From: Mogibacterium sp.
GTDB lineage: Bacteria; Bacillota; Clostridia; Peptostreptococcales; Anaerovoracaceae
Reading direction: 5' to 3'
NCBI GenBank assembly: GCA_024403035.1
Contig: JAKSSP010000007.1
Coordinates: forward strand, 1-64,000
Length of the DNA: 64,000 bases
The notes below the pieces were generated by a model, which ran no database searches, was not told where the DNA came from, and saw nothing but the letters and a program-made list of their open reading frames with translations. The position numbers and the translations under genes are program-made. Of this stretch, positions 1 to 8,740 are shown in pieces. The stretch's first letter is position 1. The number at the start of each line of letters is the position of its first letter.

Positions 1-659
1 TGTATACGATCAATGATTTATATGACCTTGACCATACTCTGGCTAAGGATTATCTCTCGCAGTTCACTTACCCTTGGGAAGCACTGAAGGGCATCAAGGA
101 TTTTATCCTGCAGCTTGGCCCTACACTCGATCCTGAGGAATATGAAGAGGTGAGTGAGAACGTATGGGTCCACAAGACCGCAAAGGTATTCCCGAGCGCA
201 TACCTCGGAGCGCCTTGCATCATCGGTCCTGAGACGGAAGTCAGACACTGTGCTTTCGTAAGGGGTTCCGCTCTTGTAGGCCGCAAATGTGTGGTCGGAA
301 ATTCGGTAGAACTCAAGAACGTTATCCTTTTCGACAACGTCCAGACTCCGCACTATAATTACGTTGGCGACTCTATACTTGGCCATTACAGCCACATGGG
401 CGCCGGTTCCATAACATCGAACGTGAAAGCTGACAAGAAGCTCGTAGTCGTAAAGAACGGTACCGAGAGGATCAAGACCGGCATAAAGAAATTCGGAGCT
501 ATGCTTGGCGATCACGTAGAGGTCGGCTGCAATGCGGTCCTCAACCCGGGCACTGTGATCGGACGCAACTCCAACGTATACCCTACATCATGTGTAAGGG
601 GAGTCGTTCCGGAGAACAGCATCTGGAAGAACAGCGGAGAAATCACAGACAAAAAATAG
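1..659 (+). CDS. Left-handed beta-helix (GlmU C-terminal-like) protein, 5' end cut off by the window
   Basis: The open frame runs in from the window edge (first whole codon at base 3) and stops at 657-659, giving about 218 residues; an internal GTG at 150 is not the true start. After a helical stretch, the sequence carries hexapeptide-type repeats (around VRGSALVGRKCVVGNSVELKNV and GDSILGHYSHMGAGSITSNV) typical of the acyltransferase half of GlmU-like proteins. Relatives are often labelled UDP-N-acetylglucosamine pyrophosphorylase, but no nucleotidyltransferase domain is visible, so a sugar acetyltransferase or a structural beta-helix is more likely. A strong terminator follows directly, so it ends a transcript. 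The exact substrate is unknown. Confidence 0.75.
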   Translation, partial: YTINDLYDLDHTLAKDYLSQFTYPWEALKGIKDFILQLGPTLDPEEYEEVSENVWVHKTAKVFPSAYLGAPCIIGPETEVRHCAFVRGSALVGRKCVVGNSVELKNVILFDNVQTPHYNYVGDSILGHYSHMGAGSITSNVKADKKLVVVKNGTERIKTGIKKFGAMLGDHVEVGCNAVLNPGTVIGRNSNVYPTSCVRGVVPENSIWKNSGEITDKK

Positions 660-663
660 AAAA

Positions 664-713
664 GAAAGCCGGCGCGCAGATAGTTTACTGTCACGGATGC
701 GCCGGCCTTTTTA
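664..713 (+). terminator. Rho-independent terminator
   Basis: GCCGGCGC (668-675) pairs with GCGCCGGC (699-706) across a 23-base loop and is followed by a T run. It closes the transcript of the beta-helix gene. Confidence 0.8.
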
Positions 714-766
714 TGTGGTATAAATTTTGCATAGCAACAGGCGTCGGTCGACAAGAGGGTGGTGTT

Positions 767-2197
767 ATGAGAAAGACAAAAATAGTATGCACGATGGGTC
801 CAAGAGAACAGGACGATGCCGTGCTCGCAGAATTAGTCAAGGAGATGGATGTTGCGAGATTCAACTTCTCGCACGGGACATACAAAAGCCATCTTGAAAT
901 GCTTATGCGGGTAAGAAGCTTCTCTGAGAAGGCAGGCAGGCCGGTCGCGACGCTCCTTGATACAAAGGGTCCGGAGATCCGTACAGGATTGCTGAAAGAC
1001 CATAAGCCTGTCAGGCTTGAGAAGGGCAGTGAGACCGTCATTTCTTATTATCCGGATCCTGCCGATGAAGGCAGCGCTGAACATATCTATGTGACCTATC
1101 CGGACATGGCGAAAGACCTTTCGGCCGGAGATACGGTGCTCATTGACGACGGTGCGATAGAACTCAGGGTAGAGGCAGTTGACGGAAACGATCTAAAATG
1201 CAAAGTCATTACAGGCGGGGTCCTTTCCGAAAGGAAGGGTGTCAATCTGCCCGGGATCAAGGTTGGTCTGCCGGACATTACCGAAAAGGACTACGCAGAT
1301 ATTGAATTCGGACTTGAAAACGGTTTTGATTTCATCGCCGCGTCATTTGTCAGAAACGCAGAGACCATAAACAAAATACGCAAGCTTGCGGAAGAAAAGA
1401 AATCGGGCATTAAGATAATAGCCAAGATCGAGTCCGGTGAAGGCATCGATAACCTGGAGGAGATCATAGATGCGGCTGACGGAGTCATGGTATCCCGTGG
1501 AGATCTCGGAGTTGAAGTTGAAGCGAAAAGGATACCTCAGCTTCAGCGCGAGATGATACAGAAGTGCAATGAAAAGGGCAAGATAGTCATCACTGCGACT
1601 CAGATGCTTGACTCCATGATGAGAAATCCAAGACCGACCAGAGCTGAGGTCACGGACGTAGCCAATGCTGTATATGAAGGATCTGACGCGGTAATGCTCT
1701 CGGGCGAGACCGCAAGCGGTGATTATCCGGTAGAGGCTCTACGTATGATGTCGTCGATCGCCGAATACACGGAGCAGTTTGTTTCCTCTGACATCAGCAT
1801 GGCGGAAGCCGGCAGCGACGGCGTTACAGTATCGAGCACTACCTGCAAGGCTGCAGTGGCGGCAGCACAGGAGCTTGGCGCAAAGGCAATACTTGCGCCT
1901 ACAACGTCCGGAGCTACGGTCCTTTCAGTATCAAAGTGCAGACCTGTCTCGGATATCTACGCGTTTTCACCGGTGCCGATGGTGGTCAGACAGATGATGC
2001 TTCTCTGGGGAGTAAGGCCGATGCTTGCAGAAAGAGCTCACTCCACTGACGAGCTCATGGAAGACTGCCTGGATCTCATGCATGAAGCCGGCGTAACCGA
2101 AGAAGGGGATGTACTTGTGTTCATTGCCGGTGTCGTAAGCGGAAGACACAGCTATCAAAGGCCGGAAACCAACACAATGAAGATAATAAGAATATGA
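767..2197 (+). CDS. pyk: Pyruvate kinase
   Basis: Makes pyruvate and ATP from phosphoenolpyruvate and ADP in the last step of glycolysis. The protein begins RKTKIVCTMGP, with ARFNFSHG, the active-site IIAKIESGEG segment and MVSRGDLGVE in the expected order. At 476 residues it is the short form, without the C-terminal PEP-utilising domain that many Clostridia and Bacilli carry. The frame is open further upstream to about 590, but the ATG at 767 follows GAGGGTGG and matches the family N-terminus, so I chose it. It is transcribed alone between two terminators. Confidence 0.96.
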   Translation: MRKTKIVCTMGPREQDDAVLAELVKEMDVARFNFSHGTYKSHLEMLMRVRSFSEKAGRPVATLLDTKGPEIRTGLLKDHKPVRLEKGSETVISYYPDPADEGSAEHIYVTYPDMAKDLSAGDTVLIDDGAIELRVEAVDGNDLKCKVITGGVLSERKGVNLPGIKVGLPDITEKDYADIEFGLENGFDFIAASFVRNAETINKIRKLAEEKKSGIKIIAKIESGEGIDNLEEIIDAADGVMVSRGDLGVEVEAKRIPQLQREMIQKCNEKGKIVITATQMLDSMMRNPRPTRAEVTDVANAVYEGSDAVMLSGETASGDYPVEALRMMSSIAEYTEQFVSSDISMAEAGSDGVTVSSTTCKAAVAAAQELGAKAILAPTTSGATVLSVSKCRPVSDIYAFSPVPMVVRQMMLLWGVRPMLAERAHSTDELMEDCLDLMHEAGVTEEGDVLVFIAGVVSGRHSYQRPETNTMKIIRI

Positions 2198-2208
2198 AAA
2201 TAGTATAG

Positions 2209-2238
2209 CGGCCGTTAAAAAAGGACGGCCGTATTTAT
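2209..2238 (+). terminator. Rho-independent terminator after pyk
   Basis: CGGCCGT (2209-2215) pairs with ACGGCCG (2225-2231) around an A-rich loop, followed by TATTTATT. Confidence 0.75.
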
Positions 2239-2266
2239 TGAAGTGAATTATTGCTGATGATAAAAT
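2238..2266 (+). promoter_or_regulatory. Sigma-A-type promoter for the CofE-like gene
   Basis: TTGAAG (2238-2243), a 17-bp spacer, then TAAAAT (2261-2266). It lies directly after the pyk terminator and about 75 bp before the ATG at 2341. Confidence 0.55.
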
Positions 2267-2340
2267 AGTACGGTCATAGAAATTCAATGAACACTACACT
2301 TTTGAGCAAAGAGCAACGAAGGGTGAGAAAGGAAGACAAA

Positions 2341-3546
2341 ATGAGTACAGAAAGAAAGATTGGAACAGTTTCGCGCGGTATCAGATGCCCTATTTTCCGT
2401 GAAGGCGATGACCTCGCGGCAGCTGTCGTAAACAGCGTGCTTGAGGCAGCGGCCTCCGATGATGGATTCGATGTCAGAGACAGGGATATCGTATGCATCA
2501 CAGAGTCCGTCGTTGCGAGATGCCAGGGCAATTACGCGAGCGTAGATGATATAGCAGCCGACGTAAAGGCTAAGCTCGGCGGAGAGACGGTAGGAGTCGT
2601 ATGGCCGATCCTTTCAAGAAACAGATTTGCCATCTGCCTGAGAGGCATCTCCAAGGGAGCTAAAAAAGTAGTCCTGATGCTCAGCTATCCGTCTGATGAG
2701 GTGGGAAACGCTCTCCTTACCATGGATCAGGTAGATGAGTCGGGAATAAACCCGTACAGTGATGTGCTGACAGAGGCAAAATACAGAGAACTCTTCGGAG
2801 AGAACAGACATCAGTTCACCGGAGTAGACTACGTTTCGTACTACGGCGACATCATCAGGGCGGCCGGAGCTGAAGCTGAGATCATCTTCGCGAACCATGC
2901 GGAGGAGATCCTCAATTATACAAAGAATGTGATCAACTGCGACATCCATACACGCGCCCGTACCAAGAGGATACTCAAATCCAAGGGCGGCAATGTATAC
3001 GGCATGGATGAGATACTGAACGCGCCTGTAAACGGCAGCGGATACAATGCCCAGTATGGGCTTCTCGGCTCAAACAAGGCAACGGAAGACACCGTCAAGC
3101 TCTTCCCTAGAGACGCTCAGCCGCTGGTAGAGGAGATCCAGGCGAAGATGAAGGAAAAGACCGGCAAGCACGTAGAAGTAATGGTCTACGGCGACGGAGC
3201 CTTCAAGGATCCGGTCGGAAAGATCTGGGAGCTCGCTGACCCTGTCGTATCCCCGTTTTACACATCCGGTCTCGAAGGCACGCCAAACGAGCTCAAACTC
3301 AAGTATCTGGCTGACAATGATTATTCCAACCTCTCCGGAGAGGAGCTCCGCGAAGCTATCAGCAAGGCCATCAAGGATAAGCCGCAGGAGAGCCTTGTAG
3401 GCAACATGGTATCCGAGGGCACTACACCTAGACGCCTGACAGATCTGATCGGATCGCTCTGCGACCTGACATCCGGCTCGGGCGACAAGGGCACGCCGGT
3501 AGTCTACATCCAGGGTTACTTCGACAACTACACGACTGGCAAGTAA
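2341..3546 (+). CDS. Coenzyme F420-0:L-glutamate ligase (CofE)-like protein
   Basis: A 401-residue member of the CofE superfamily, which in archaea and actinobacteria adds glutamate to F420-0 using GTP. Family-like segments include IRCPIFREGDDLA near the start, VCITESVVARCQGN (about 56-70), VVWPILSRNRFAICLRG and VMVYGDGAFKDPVGKIWELADPVVSP. Bacillota have single-domain homologues of this length although they are not known to make F420, so the true acceptor is uncertain. The ATG at 2341 follows GAAAGGAAG; an in-frame ATG at 2287 has no ribosome site. It lies 19 bp before gltX, also a glutamate enzyme, and is probably co-transcribed with it. Confidence 0.8.
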   Translation: MSTERKIGTVSRGIRCPIFREGDDLAAAVVNSVLEAAASDDGFDVRDRDIVCITESVVARCQGNYASVDDIAADVKAKLGGETVGVVWPILSRNRFAICLRGISKGAKKVVLMLSYPSDEVGNALLTMDQVDESGINPYSDVLTEAKYRELFGENRHQFTGVDYVSYYGDIIRAAGAEAEIIFANHAEEILNYTKNVINCDIHTRARTKRILKSKGGNVYGMDEILNAPVNGSGYNAQYGLLGSNKATEDTVKLFPRDAQPLVEEIQAKMKEKTGKHVEVMVYGDGAFKDPVGKIWELADPVVSPFYTSGLEGTPNELKLKYLADNDYSNLSGEELREAISKAIKDKPQESLVGNMVSEGTTPRRLTDLIGSLCDLTSGSGDKGTPVVYIQGYFDNYTTGK

Positions 3547-3565
3547 GACCAACGATCGGAGACAA

Positions 3566-5233
3566 ATGAACTATAAAGAACTAAGCGAGCTCATATATCC
3601 GTCTCTCGCGCATACTCCTGGAGAGTATGAAGCGATGTATCCGCCAAGAGATCTGCCTGAAGGCGCTCTTGTTACAAGGCTGGGACCGAGCCCGACGGGA
3701 TTCATACACCTGGGTAATCTCTATGGGGCATTCGTTGATGAGAGACTGGCCCATCAGAGCGGCGGAGTCTTCTTTCTGAGGATCGAGGATACCGATGACA
3801 AGCGCTACGTTGAGAACGCTGTAGAAACTATCATAGGCTCTCTCGACTTCTTTGACATACGCTTCGATGAAGGCGTGACAGAGAACGGAGACATAGGCGA
3901 TTACGGCGACTATACGCAGAGCCACAGAGGCGAAATTTACAGGACCTTTGCAAAGGAACTCCTTTCGCAGGGCATGGCTTATCCGTGTTTCCTGACAGAA
4001 GATGAGATCACTGCCATCAGAGAAAAGCAGGAGAGCCAGAAGACCGCACCGGGGATCTACGCGGGCTGGTCAAAGTACAGGGACTGGGATAAGGATGAAG
4101 CGACAGAAGCTGAAGTAGTATCCAGGATCAAGGCAGGCGAGCCATTCGTCATAAGACTCAAGTCAAAAGGCGTTCCGAATGCCTCAGCTGAAGAGACCGC
4201 AAGGCACACGGTGAACGACGCTATACGCGGCGAACTCTCGGTACCTGATAATTTCCTCGACGTAGTCATTATCAAGCAGACGGGCATTCCGACTTACCAC
4301 TTTGCTCATGTGGTGGACGACCATCTCATGCGCACGACCCATGTGATCAGGGGCGAGGAATGGCTGCCTTCACTTCCGATCCATGTAGAACTCTTTGAAG
4401 ATCTCGGATGGGAGCTGCCTGTGTATTGCCACACCGCCCAGCTCATGAAGATAGGCGAGGACGGCAACAAGAGAAAACTTTCCAAGCGTAAAGACCCGGA
4501 GCTCTCTCTCGACTTCTACCGCAAAGAAGGCTATCACCCTGCGGCAGTCAGAGAATACCTGCTTACCATCCTCAATTCGAATTACGAGGAGTGGAGAATA
4601 GAGAACCCGGACGCACCGGCAGAGGAGTTTAAATTTACAACAGAGAAGATGTCTTCGAGCGGAGCGCTCTTTGACCTAGACAAACTGAATGATGTCAGCA
4701 AAAACACTCTGCTGCATATCGACGCGAGGGATCTTGCGGAATGGCTCAGATCGTGGTCAGATGAATTCGCGCCTGAGTACGGATATGTGTTCAGGGACAT
4801 GGATCACCTCGCAGAGATACTCGACCTTGGCAGGCATGACGCCCGCCCGAGAGCAGACCTGGTTTACGCGAAGCAAATAATGGATTTCATCGGATACTTC
4901 TTTGATGAAGCTTTCGAGATAAAGGACGAGTATCCGGCAGAGGCCGCAGCCGATGCCGCAGAGATCCTTAAAGAATACCTTGATTCATATGACCACTCCG
5001 ACGATAACGAGCAGTGGTTCGGCAAGATAAGAGAGATCGCGGTGAAACTCGGTTACGCGGCAAAGCCGAAGGATTATAAAAAGAATCCGGATGATTACAA
5101 AGGGCACGTGGGACATGTCAGCACAGTGATCAGGATAGCGCTCATGGGGCGCGCACAGTCACCGGATGTCTGGGCTATCCAGCAGATAATGGGAGAAGAA
5201 AAAGTGCGCGCGCGTCTGAAAGCGGCGCTATAA
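3566..5233 (+). CDS. gltX: Glutamate--tRNA ligase
   Basis: Charges tRNA-Glu with glutamate. The class I signature appears as PSPTGFIHLGN (about residues 35-45) and the KMSKS-type loop as KLSKRKD (about 310). The protein is 555 residues, longer than the usual 480-500, with added acidic and aromatic sequence between the catalytic core and the anticodon-binding end (around EEWRIENPDAPAEEF). It follows the CofE-like gene by 19 bp and precedes a nucleotidyltransferase gene by 12 bp, so these three look like one operon. No T-box leader is visible upstream. Confidence 0.95.
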   Translation: MNYKELSELIYPSLAHTPGEYEAMYPPRDLPEGALVTRLGPSPTGFIHLGNLYGAFVDERLAHQSGGVFFLRIEDTDDKRYVENAVETIIGSLDFFDIRFDEGVTENGDIGDYGDYTQSHRGEIYRTFAKELLSQGMAYPCFLTEDEITAIREKQESQKTAPGIYAGWSKYRDWDKDEATEAEVVSRIKAGEPFVIRLKSKGVPNASAEETARHTVNDAIRGELSVPDNFLDVVIIKQTGIPTYHFAHVVDDHLMRTTHVIRGEEWLPSLPIHVELFEDLGWELPVYCHTAQLMKIGEDGNKRKLSKRKDPELSLDFYRKEGYHPAAVREYLLTILNSNYEEWRIENPDAPAEEFKFTTEKMSSSGALFDLDKLNDVSKNTLLHIDARDLAEWLRSWSDEFAPEYGYVFRDMDHLAEILDLGRHDARPRADLVYAKQIMDFIGYFFDEAFEIKDEYPAEAAADAAEILKEYLDSYDHSDDNEQWFGKIREIAVKLGYAAKPKDYKKNPDDYKGHVGHVSTVIRIALMGRAQSPDVWAIQQIMGEEKVRARLKAAL

Positions 5234-5245
5234 AAGGAGGAATCA

Positions 5246-6154
5246 ATGGAACCTATTTTAGTCATCATGGCAGCAGGCATGGGCAGCAGATACGGCGGCA
5301 ACAAACAGCTCGATCAGATAACCGAACAGGGCGATATCATAATGGACTTCAGCCTTTATGATGCTAACCAGGCGGGATTCCGAAGGGTATGCTTCATAAT
5401 CAAGCACGACTTTGAGGACATCTTCAAAGAGCACATTGAAAAAGGCGCCGGAAAGAAGTATGAAGTGCACTACGCTTTCCAGGAAGGCACTGATCTTCCT
5501 GAGGGATATGTTTTCCCTGAAGGCCGCACAAAGCCTTGGGGCACAGGCCAGGCGGTACTCTCCGCGCGCGGCATAATCGATGCTCCGTTCGCGGTCATCA
5601 ACGCTGATGACTACTACGGCAAGGAAGGATTCCGCAAGATCTATGATTTCCTGACGACAAAGGCTGACGCTTCTCACAACTGCATGGTAGGCTTTGAGGT
5701 CGAGAAGACACTGTCTGAAAACGGCACCGTATCACGCGGCATCTGCAAGGCTAAGGATGGCATGCTGACAGATATCGTTGAGCATCTGCAGATAGGCAAG
5801 GAAGGCGACGGCACTGTCACGGACACACTTCCTGACGGCAGCAAGGAGATCATTCCGGCGGACTCCCCGGTATCGATGAACCTCTGGGGATTCGGTGTTG
5901 AATACATGAAAGTCCTTGAAGCCGGATTCAAAAAGGCCCTCGACCGCATCATGGTCGAGAATCCTATGAAGGGCGAGTATTACATCCAGACCCCGATCAA
6001 TGATCAGATCGCGGACGGATCGGCTACATATGAGATACTGTCATCTTCTGACAAGTGGTTCGGTGTGACCTACAAAGAAGATAAGCCGGATGTGGTGGCA
6101 AAGTTCGCCGCGCTCAAGGCAGACGGAACATACCCGTTAAATCTCTGGGACTGA
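5246..6154 (+). CDS. Sugar-1-phosphate nucleotidyltransferase family protein
   Basis: A 302-residue GT-A-fold nucleotidyltransferase. The N-terminus VIMAAGMGSRYGGNKQLD is the nucleotide-binding G-x-G-x-R loop, and VINADDYYG (about residue 115) supplies the metal-binding aspartates. It lacks the hexapeptide C-terminal domain of GlmU or GlgC. Family members move an NMP onto a sugar or alcohol phosphate; the substrate cannot be told from sequence. The start follows AAAGGAGG 12 bp after gltX, and a terminator follows the gene. Confidence 0.85.
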   Translation: MEPILVIMAAGMGSRYGGNKQLDQITEQGDIIMDFSLYDANQAGFRRVCFIIKHDFEDIFKEHIEKGAGKKYEVHYAFQEGTDLPEGYVFPEGRTKPWGTGQAVLSARGIIDAPFAVINADDYYGKEGFRKIYDFLTTKADASHNCMVGFEVEKTLSENGTVSRGICKAKDGMLTDIVEHLQIGKEGDGTVTDTLPDGSKEIIPADSPVSMNLWGFGVEYMKVLEAGFKKALDRIMVENPMKGEYYIQTPINDQIADGSATYEILSSSDKWFGVTYKEDKPDVVAKFAALKADGTYPLNLWD

Positions 6155-6164
6155 TACAAAGCAG

Positions 6165-6200
6165 CAAAAACAGCCGCTGATAAGTGGCTGTTTTTATTTT
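6165..6200 (+). terminator. Rho-independent terminator
   Basis: An AAAAACAGCC arm pairs with GGCTGTTTTT around CGCTGATAAGT, ending the CofE-gltX-nucleotidyltransferase transcript. Confidence 0.8.
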
Positions 6201-6234
6201 CTTGTTTAAAATCTCAAAAATAAGGTGCTCGCCA

Positions 6235-6263
6235 TTGACTGAAAAAGCAAGTTTGAATAAAAT
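6235..6263 (+). promoter_or_regulatory. Sigma-A-type promoter for pfp
   Basis: TTGACT (6235-6240), a 17-bp spacer and TAAAAT (6258-6263), 39 bp before the ATG. Confidence 0.65.
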
Positions 6264-6301
6264 TAAAAAGATTTTTGAACTGAGAAAGAAGGGAAAAAGA
6301 G

Positions 6302-7543
6302 ATGAAAGGTAACGTAATAATCGGACAGTCCGGTGGACCTACCGCCGTTATCAACTCAAGCCTTGCCGGCGTTATCAAAGCCAGCTGGAAGGAAGGGATC
6401 AGAAGGATATACGGAATGCATTATGGTATCGAAGGTCTGCTGAACGAGGACATCGTAGACATCGAGGATTACATCACAAAGTCACAGGATCTCTCTCTTC
6501 TGAAGAGAACCCCATCCTCATTCCTCGGCACATGCCGCTATAAGCTGCCTCCTGCAGAGGGAAATGAGAAGCTCTATGAGAAGATCTTTGACATACTCGA
6601 CAAAAGAAACATCGAGTTTTTCCTTTACAATGGCGGAAATGACTCGATGGATACTATCAAACAGCTTTCTGATTTCGCGCTCGCTCATCAGAAGAAGCAG
6701 AAGTTCATGGGTATCCCTAAGACCATCGACAACGATCTGCCGATGACAGACCACTGCCCGGGCTACGGTTCAGCGGCCAAATACATCGCGACTTCGATGA
6801 AGGAGATCATCAGGGATAACGAGAGCTACGGCGTATCGAAGCCGACTATCTGCATAGTCGAGATCATGGGACGTCATGCGGGATGGCTGACAGCTGCCGC
6901 GGCTATGTCGAAAGACGTAGACTGCTCGGGTCCTGACCTGATCTATCTGCCTGAGGTGCCGTTCGACATCGATGACTTTATCAAGAGGATCAAGGATCTT
7001 GCTAAACATAAAAAGTCTGTCGTAGTCGCTGTCTCTGAGGGACTCAAGACAAACGACGGTAAGTTTGTATGTGAACTTGGAGTTGTCAACGATCACGTCG
7101 ATGCTTTTGGACATAAGCAGCTGGCAGGTACAGCGGCTTATCTCGCCAGCAGGGTATATAGCGAAACAGGTCTCAAGTCGCGTTATATCGAGTTCTCATC
7201 GCTGCAGAGATGCGCTGCTCATCTGGCTTCGCGTTCTGACTCAGATGAGGCATATAATGTCGGATTCCTCGCGGCAAAGGCGGCATTTGAGGGAAAGACA
7301 GGCATGATGGTCACCATCCAGGTGGATTCCAGAGAACCATATGTAGAGACATATGACATGTTCGACATCCATGACATAGCCAATGTGGAGCGCAAGGTGC
7401 CTCTCAACTGGATCATCAAAGACGGAACATACGTCAGTGATGAATATCTTGCATACGCAAGACCGTTCATCATCGGTTCGGTCCAGCCTTATACAGCAGG
7501 AGGCCTGCCTATCCACATCACTATGAACAAAAAGAAAAAGTAA
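6302..7543 (+). CDS. pfp: 6-phosphofructokinase, probably pyrophosphate-dependent
   Basis: Interconverts fructose 6-phosphate and fructose 1,6-bisphosphate. Of the two positions that separate PPi from ATP enzymes, the first reads GGNDS (about residue 105), with Asp where ATP enzymes have Gly, and the second reads PKTIDND (about 140), with Lys where ATP enzymes have Gly. Both indicate PPi as donor. The substrate loop EIMGRHAGW is intact, and 413 residues fits the long PPi clade. The first residue of the usual GGDD motif is Asn here. It starts 6 bp after an AAGGGAAAAAGA ribosome site and has its own promoter. Confidence 0.93.
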   Translation: MKGNVIIGQSGGPTAVINSSLAGVIKASWKEGIRRIYGMHYGIEGLLNEDIVDIEDYITKSQDLSLLKRTPSSFLGTCRYKLPPAEGNEKLYEKIFDILDKRNIEFFLYNGGNDSMDTIKQLSDFALAHQKKQKFMGIPKTIDNDLPMTDHCPGYGSAAKYIATSMKEIIRDNESYGVSKPTICIVEIMGRHAGWLTAAAAMSKDVDCSGPDLIYLPEVPFDIDDFIKRIKDLAKHKKSVVVAVSEGLKTNDGKFVCELGVVNDHVDAFGHKQLAGTAAYLASRVYSETGLKSRYIEFSSLQRCAAHLASRSDSDEAYNVGFLAAKAAFEGKTGMMVTIQVDSREPYVETYDMFDIHDIANVERKVPLNWIIKDGTYVSDEYLAYARPFIIGSVQPYTAGGLPIHITMNKKKK

Positions 7544-7560
7544 CAGACAGGGAAATTATA

Positions 7561-8703
7561 GTGAGTGAAGTAATAATCAAAGAAGTAAAGACAAAGGCGG
7601 AGCGTAAGATCTTTGTGGATTATCCGAACCGTCTTTATCATGACCATGAGAACTTTGTCCCGGCCTTTTTCGGAGATGACGTGGACGACTGGGATGAGAA
7701 GAAGAATCCGGCATTCGAGTACTGCGAAGCGAAGTCCTGGCTGGCGTACAAGGACGGTGAAGTCGCGGGGCGCATCGGCGCCATTCTCAGCCATGCCTCA
7801 AACGAGAAGTGGGGCACTAAGCGCATGCGTTTCTCGCAGGTGGACTTCATAGATGACAAGACCGTATCCAAAGCTCTCTTCGATAAGGTCGAGGATTGGG
7901 CGAGAGAGAAGGGCATGAACGAAGTACACGGTCCGCTCGGATTCTGCGATCTGGACAGAGAGGGCATGCTGGTAGAGGGCTTCGACAAGCGAAGCATGTT
8001 CTACACTTACTACAACGATCCGTATTATATAGATCACCTGACTGAGCTTGGCTATAAGAAGGACGCGGACTGGATTGAGCATCTGATACCGCTCAACGGC
8101 TGGGAAGATCCGAATTATCTGAGGCTCAAAAGGATATCCGATGCCATGCTCAGGAGGACGGGCTTCCACAAGCTGGAGGTGAAGCACAAATCCGAATACA
8201 AGCCATACATCAGGCAGATATTCGAACTTGTCAACATAGCTTACTCGCATCTCTACGGAGTAGTAGAACTGAACGAGAGACAGATCAAGAAGTACACGAA
8301 CAAGTTCCTGCCGCTGGTGGATCCGGATTTTGTCTGCATCATAGTGGACGACAATGATCAGGTCCAGGGCTTCGGAGTGGGAGCTCCTTCAACGGCTGAG
8401 GCAATGAAAAAGTGCGGCGGACATCTGATGCCTTTCGGATGGATCGGACTGCTGAAAGCCCTGATGCAGAAGAAGGACACTCTCGATCTTCTCCTTATAG
8501 CGGTGAGACCGGAGCACCAGAAGACGGGACTCAACGGAGTCATCATGGAGCACCTCTTTGCGGGATGCAATAAAAACGGCATCCGCCGCGCGGAGACCGG
8601 ACCGCAGCTGGAGTACAACACAAACGTGCATCATCAGTGGAAGATGTTCGATATTGAACCTCACAAGCGCAGACGCTGCTTTGTAAAGCAATTGGAAGTA
8701 TAA
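7561..8703 (+). CDS. GNAT-fold N-acyltransferase-like protein (YghO type)
   Basis: A 380-residue protein starting at GTG 7561, 17 bp after pfp; the ribosome site is weak (AGGGAAATT). It resembles the YghO-type acyl-CoA acyltransferase group: an N-terminal half with GRIGAILSHASNEKW and VHGPLGFCDLDREGMLVEGF, and a C-terminal half with LLLIAVRPEHQKTGLNGVIMEHLF, which looks like the acetyl-CoA-binding stretch of GNAT enzymes. No signal peptide or membrane segment is visible. The substrate is unknown. A bidirectional terminator follows. Confidence 0.7.
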   Translation: MSEVIIKEVKTKAERKIFVDYPNRLYHDHENFVPAFFGDDVDDWDEKKNPAFEYCEAKSWLAYKDGEVAGRIGAILSHASNEKWGTKRMRFSQVDFIDDKTVSKALFDKVEDWAREKGMNEVHGPLGFCDLDREGMLVEGFDKRSMFYTYYNDPYYIDHLTELGYKKDADWIEHLIPLNGWEDPNYLRLKRISDAMLRRTGFHKLEVKHKSEYKPYIRQIFELVNIAYSHLYGVVELNERQIKKYTNKFLPLVDPDFVCIIVDDNDQVQGFGVGAPSTAEAMKKCGGHLMPFGWIGLLKALMQKKDTLDLLLIAVRPEHQKTGLNGVIMEHLFAGCNKNGIRRAETGPQLEYNTNVHHQWKMFDIEPHKRRRCFVKQLEV

Positions 8704-8733
8704 TAAAGAGCCCGGATAGTTCCGGGCTCTTTT
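8704..8733. terminator. Bidirectional terminator between convergent genes
   Basis: AGAGCCCGGA (8707-8716) pairs perfectly with TCCGGGCTCT (8721-8730) around TAGT, with A and T runs on both sides, so it serves the acyltransferase gene and the opposing ABC transporter gene. Confidence 0.85.
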
Positions 8734-8740
8734 ATGTCGT

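Noticed and set aside
590..766. N-terminal extension of pyruvate kinase from 590
   Set aside because: It crosses the previous gene and a terminator; the family N-terminus begins at 767.
3547..3566. T-box or other riboswitch before gltX
   Set aside because: The gap is only 19 bp, too short for a leader structure.
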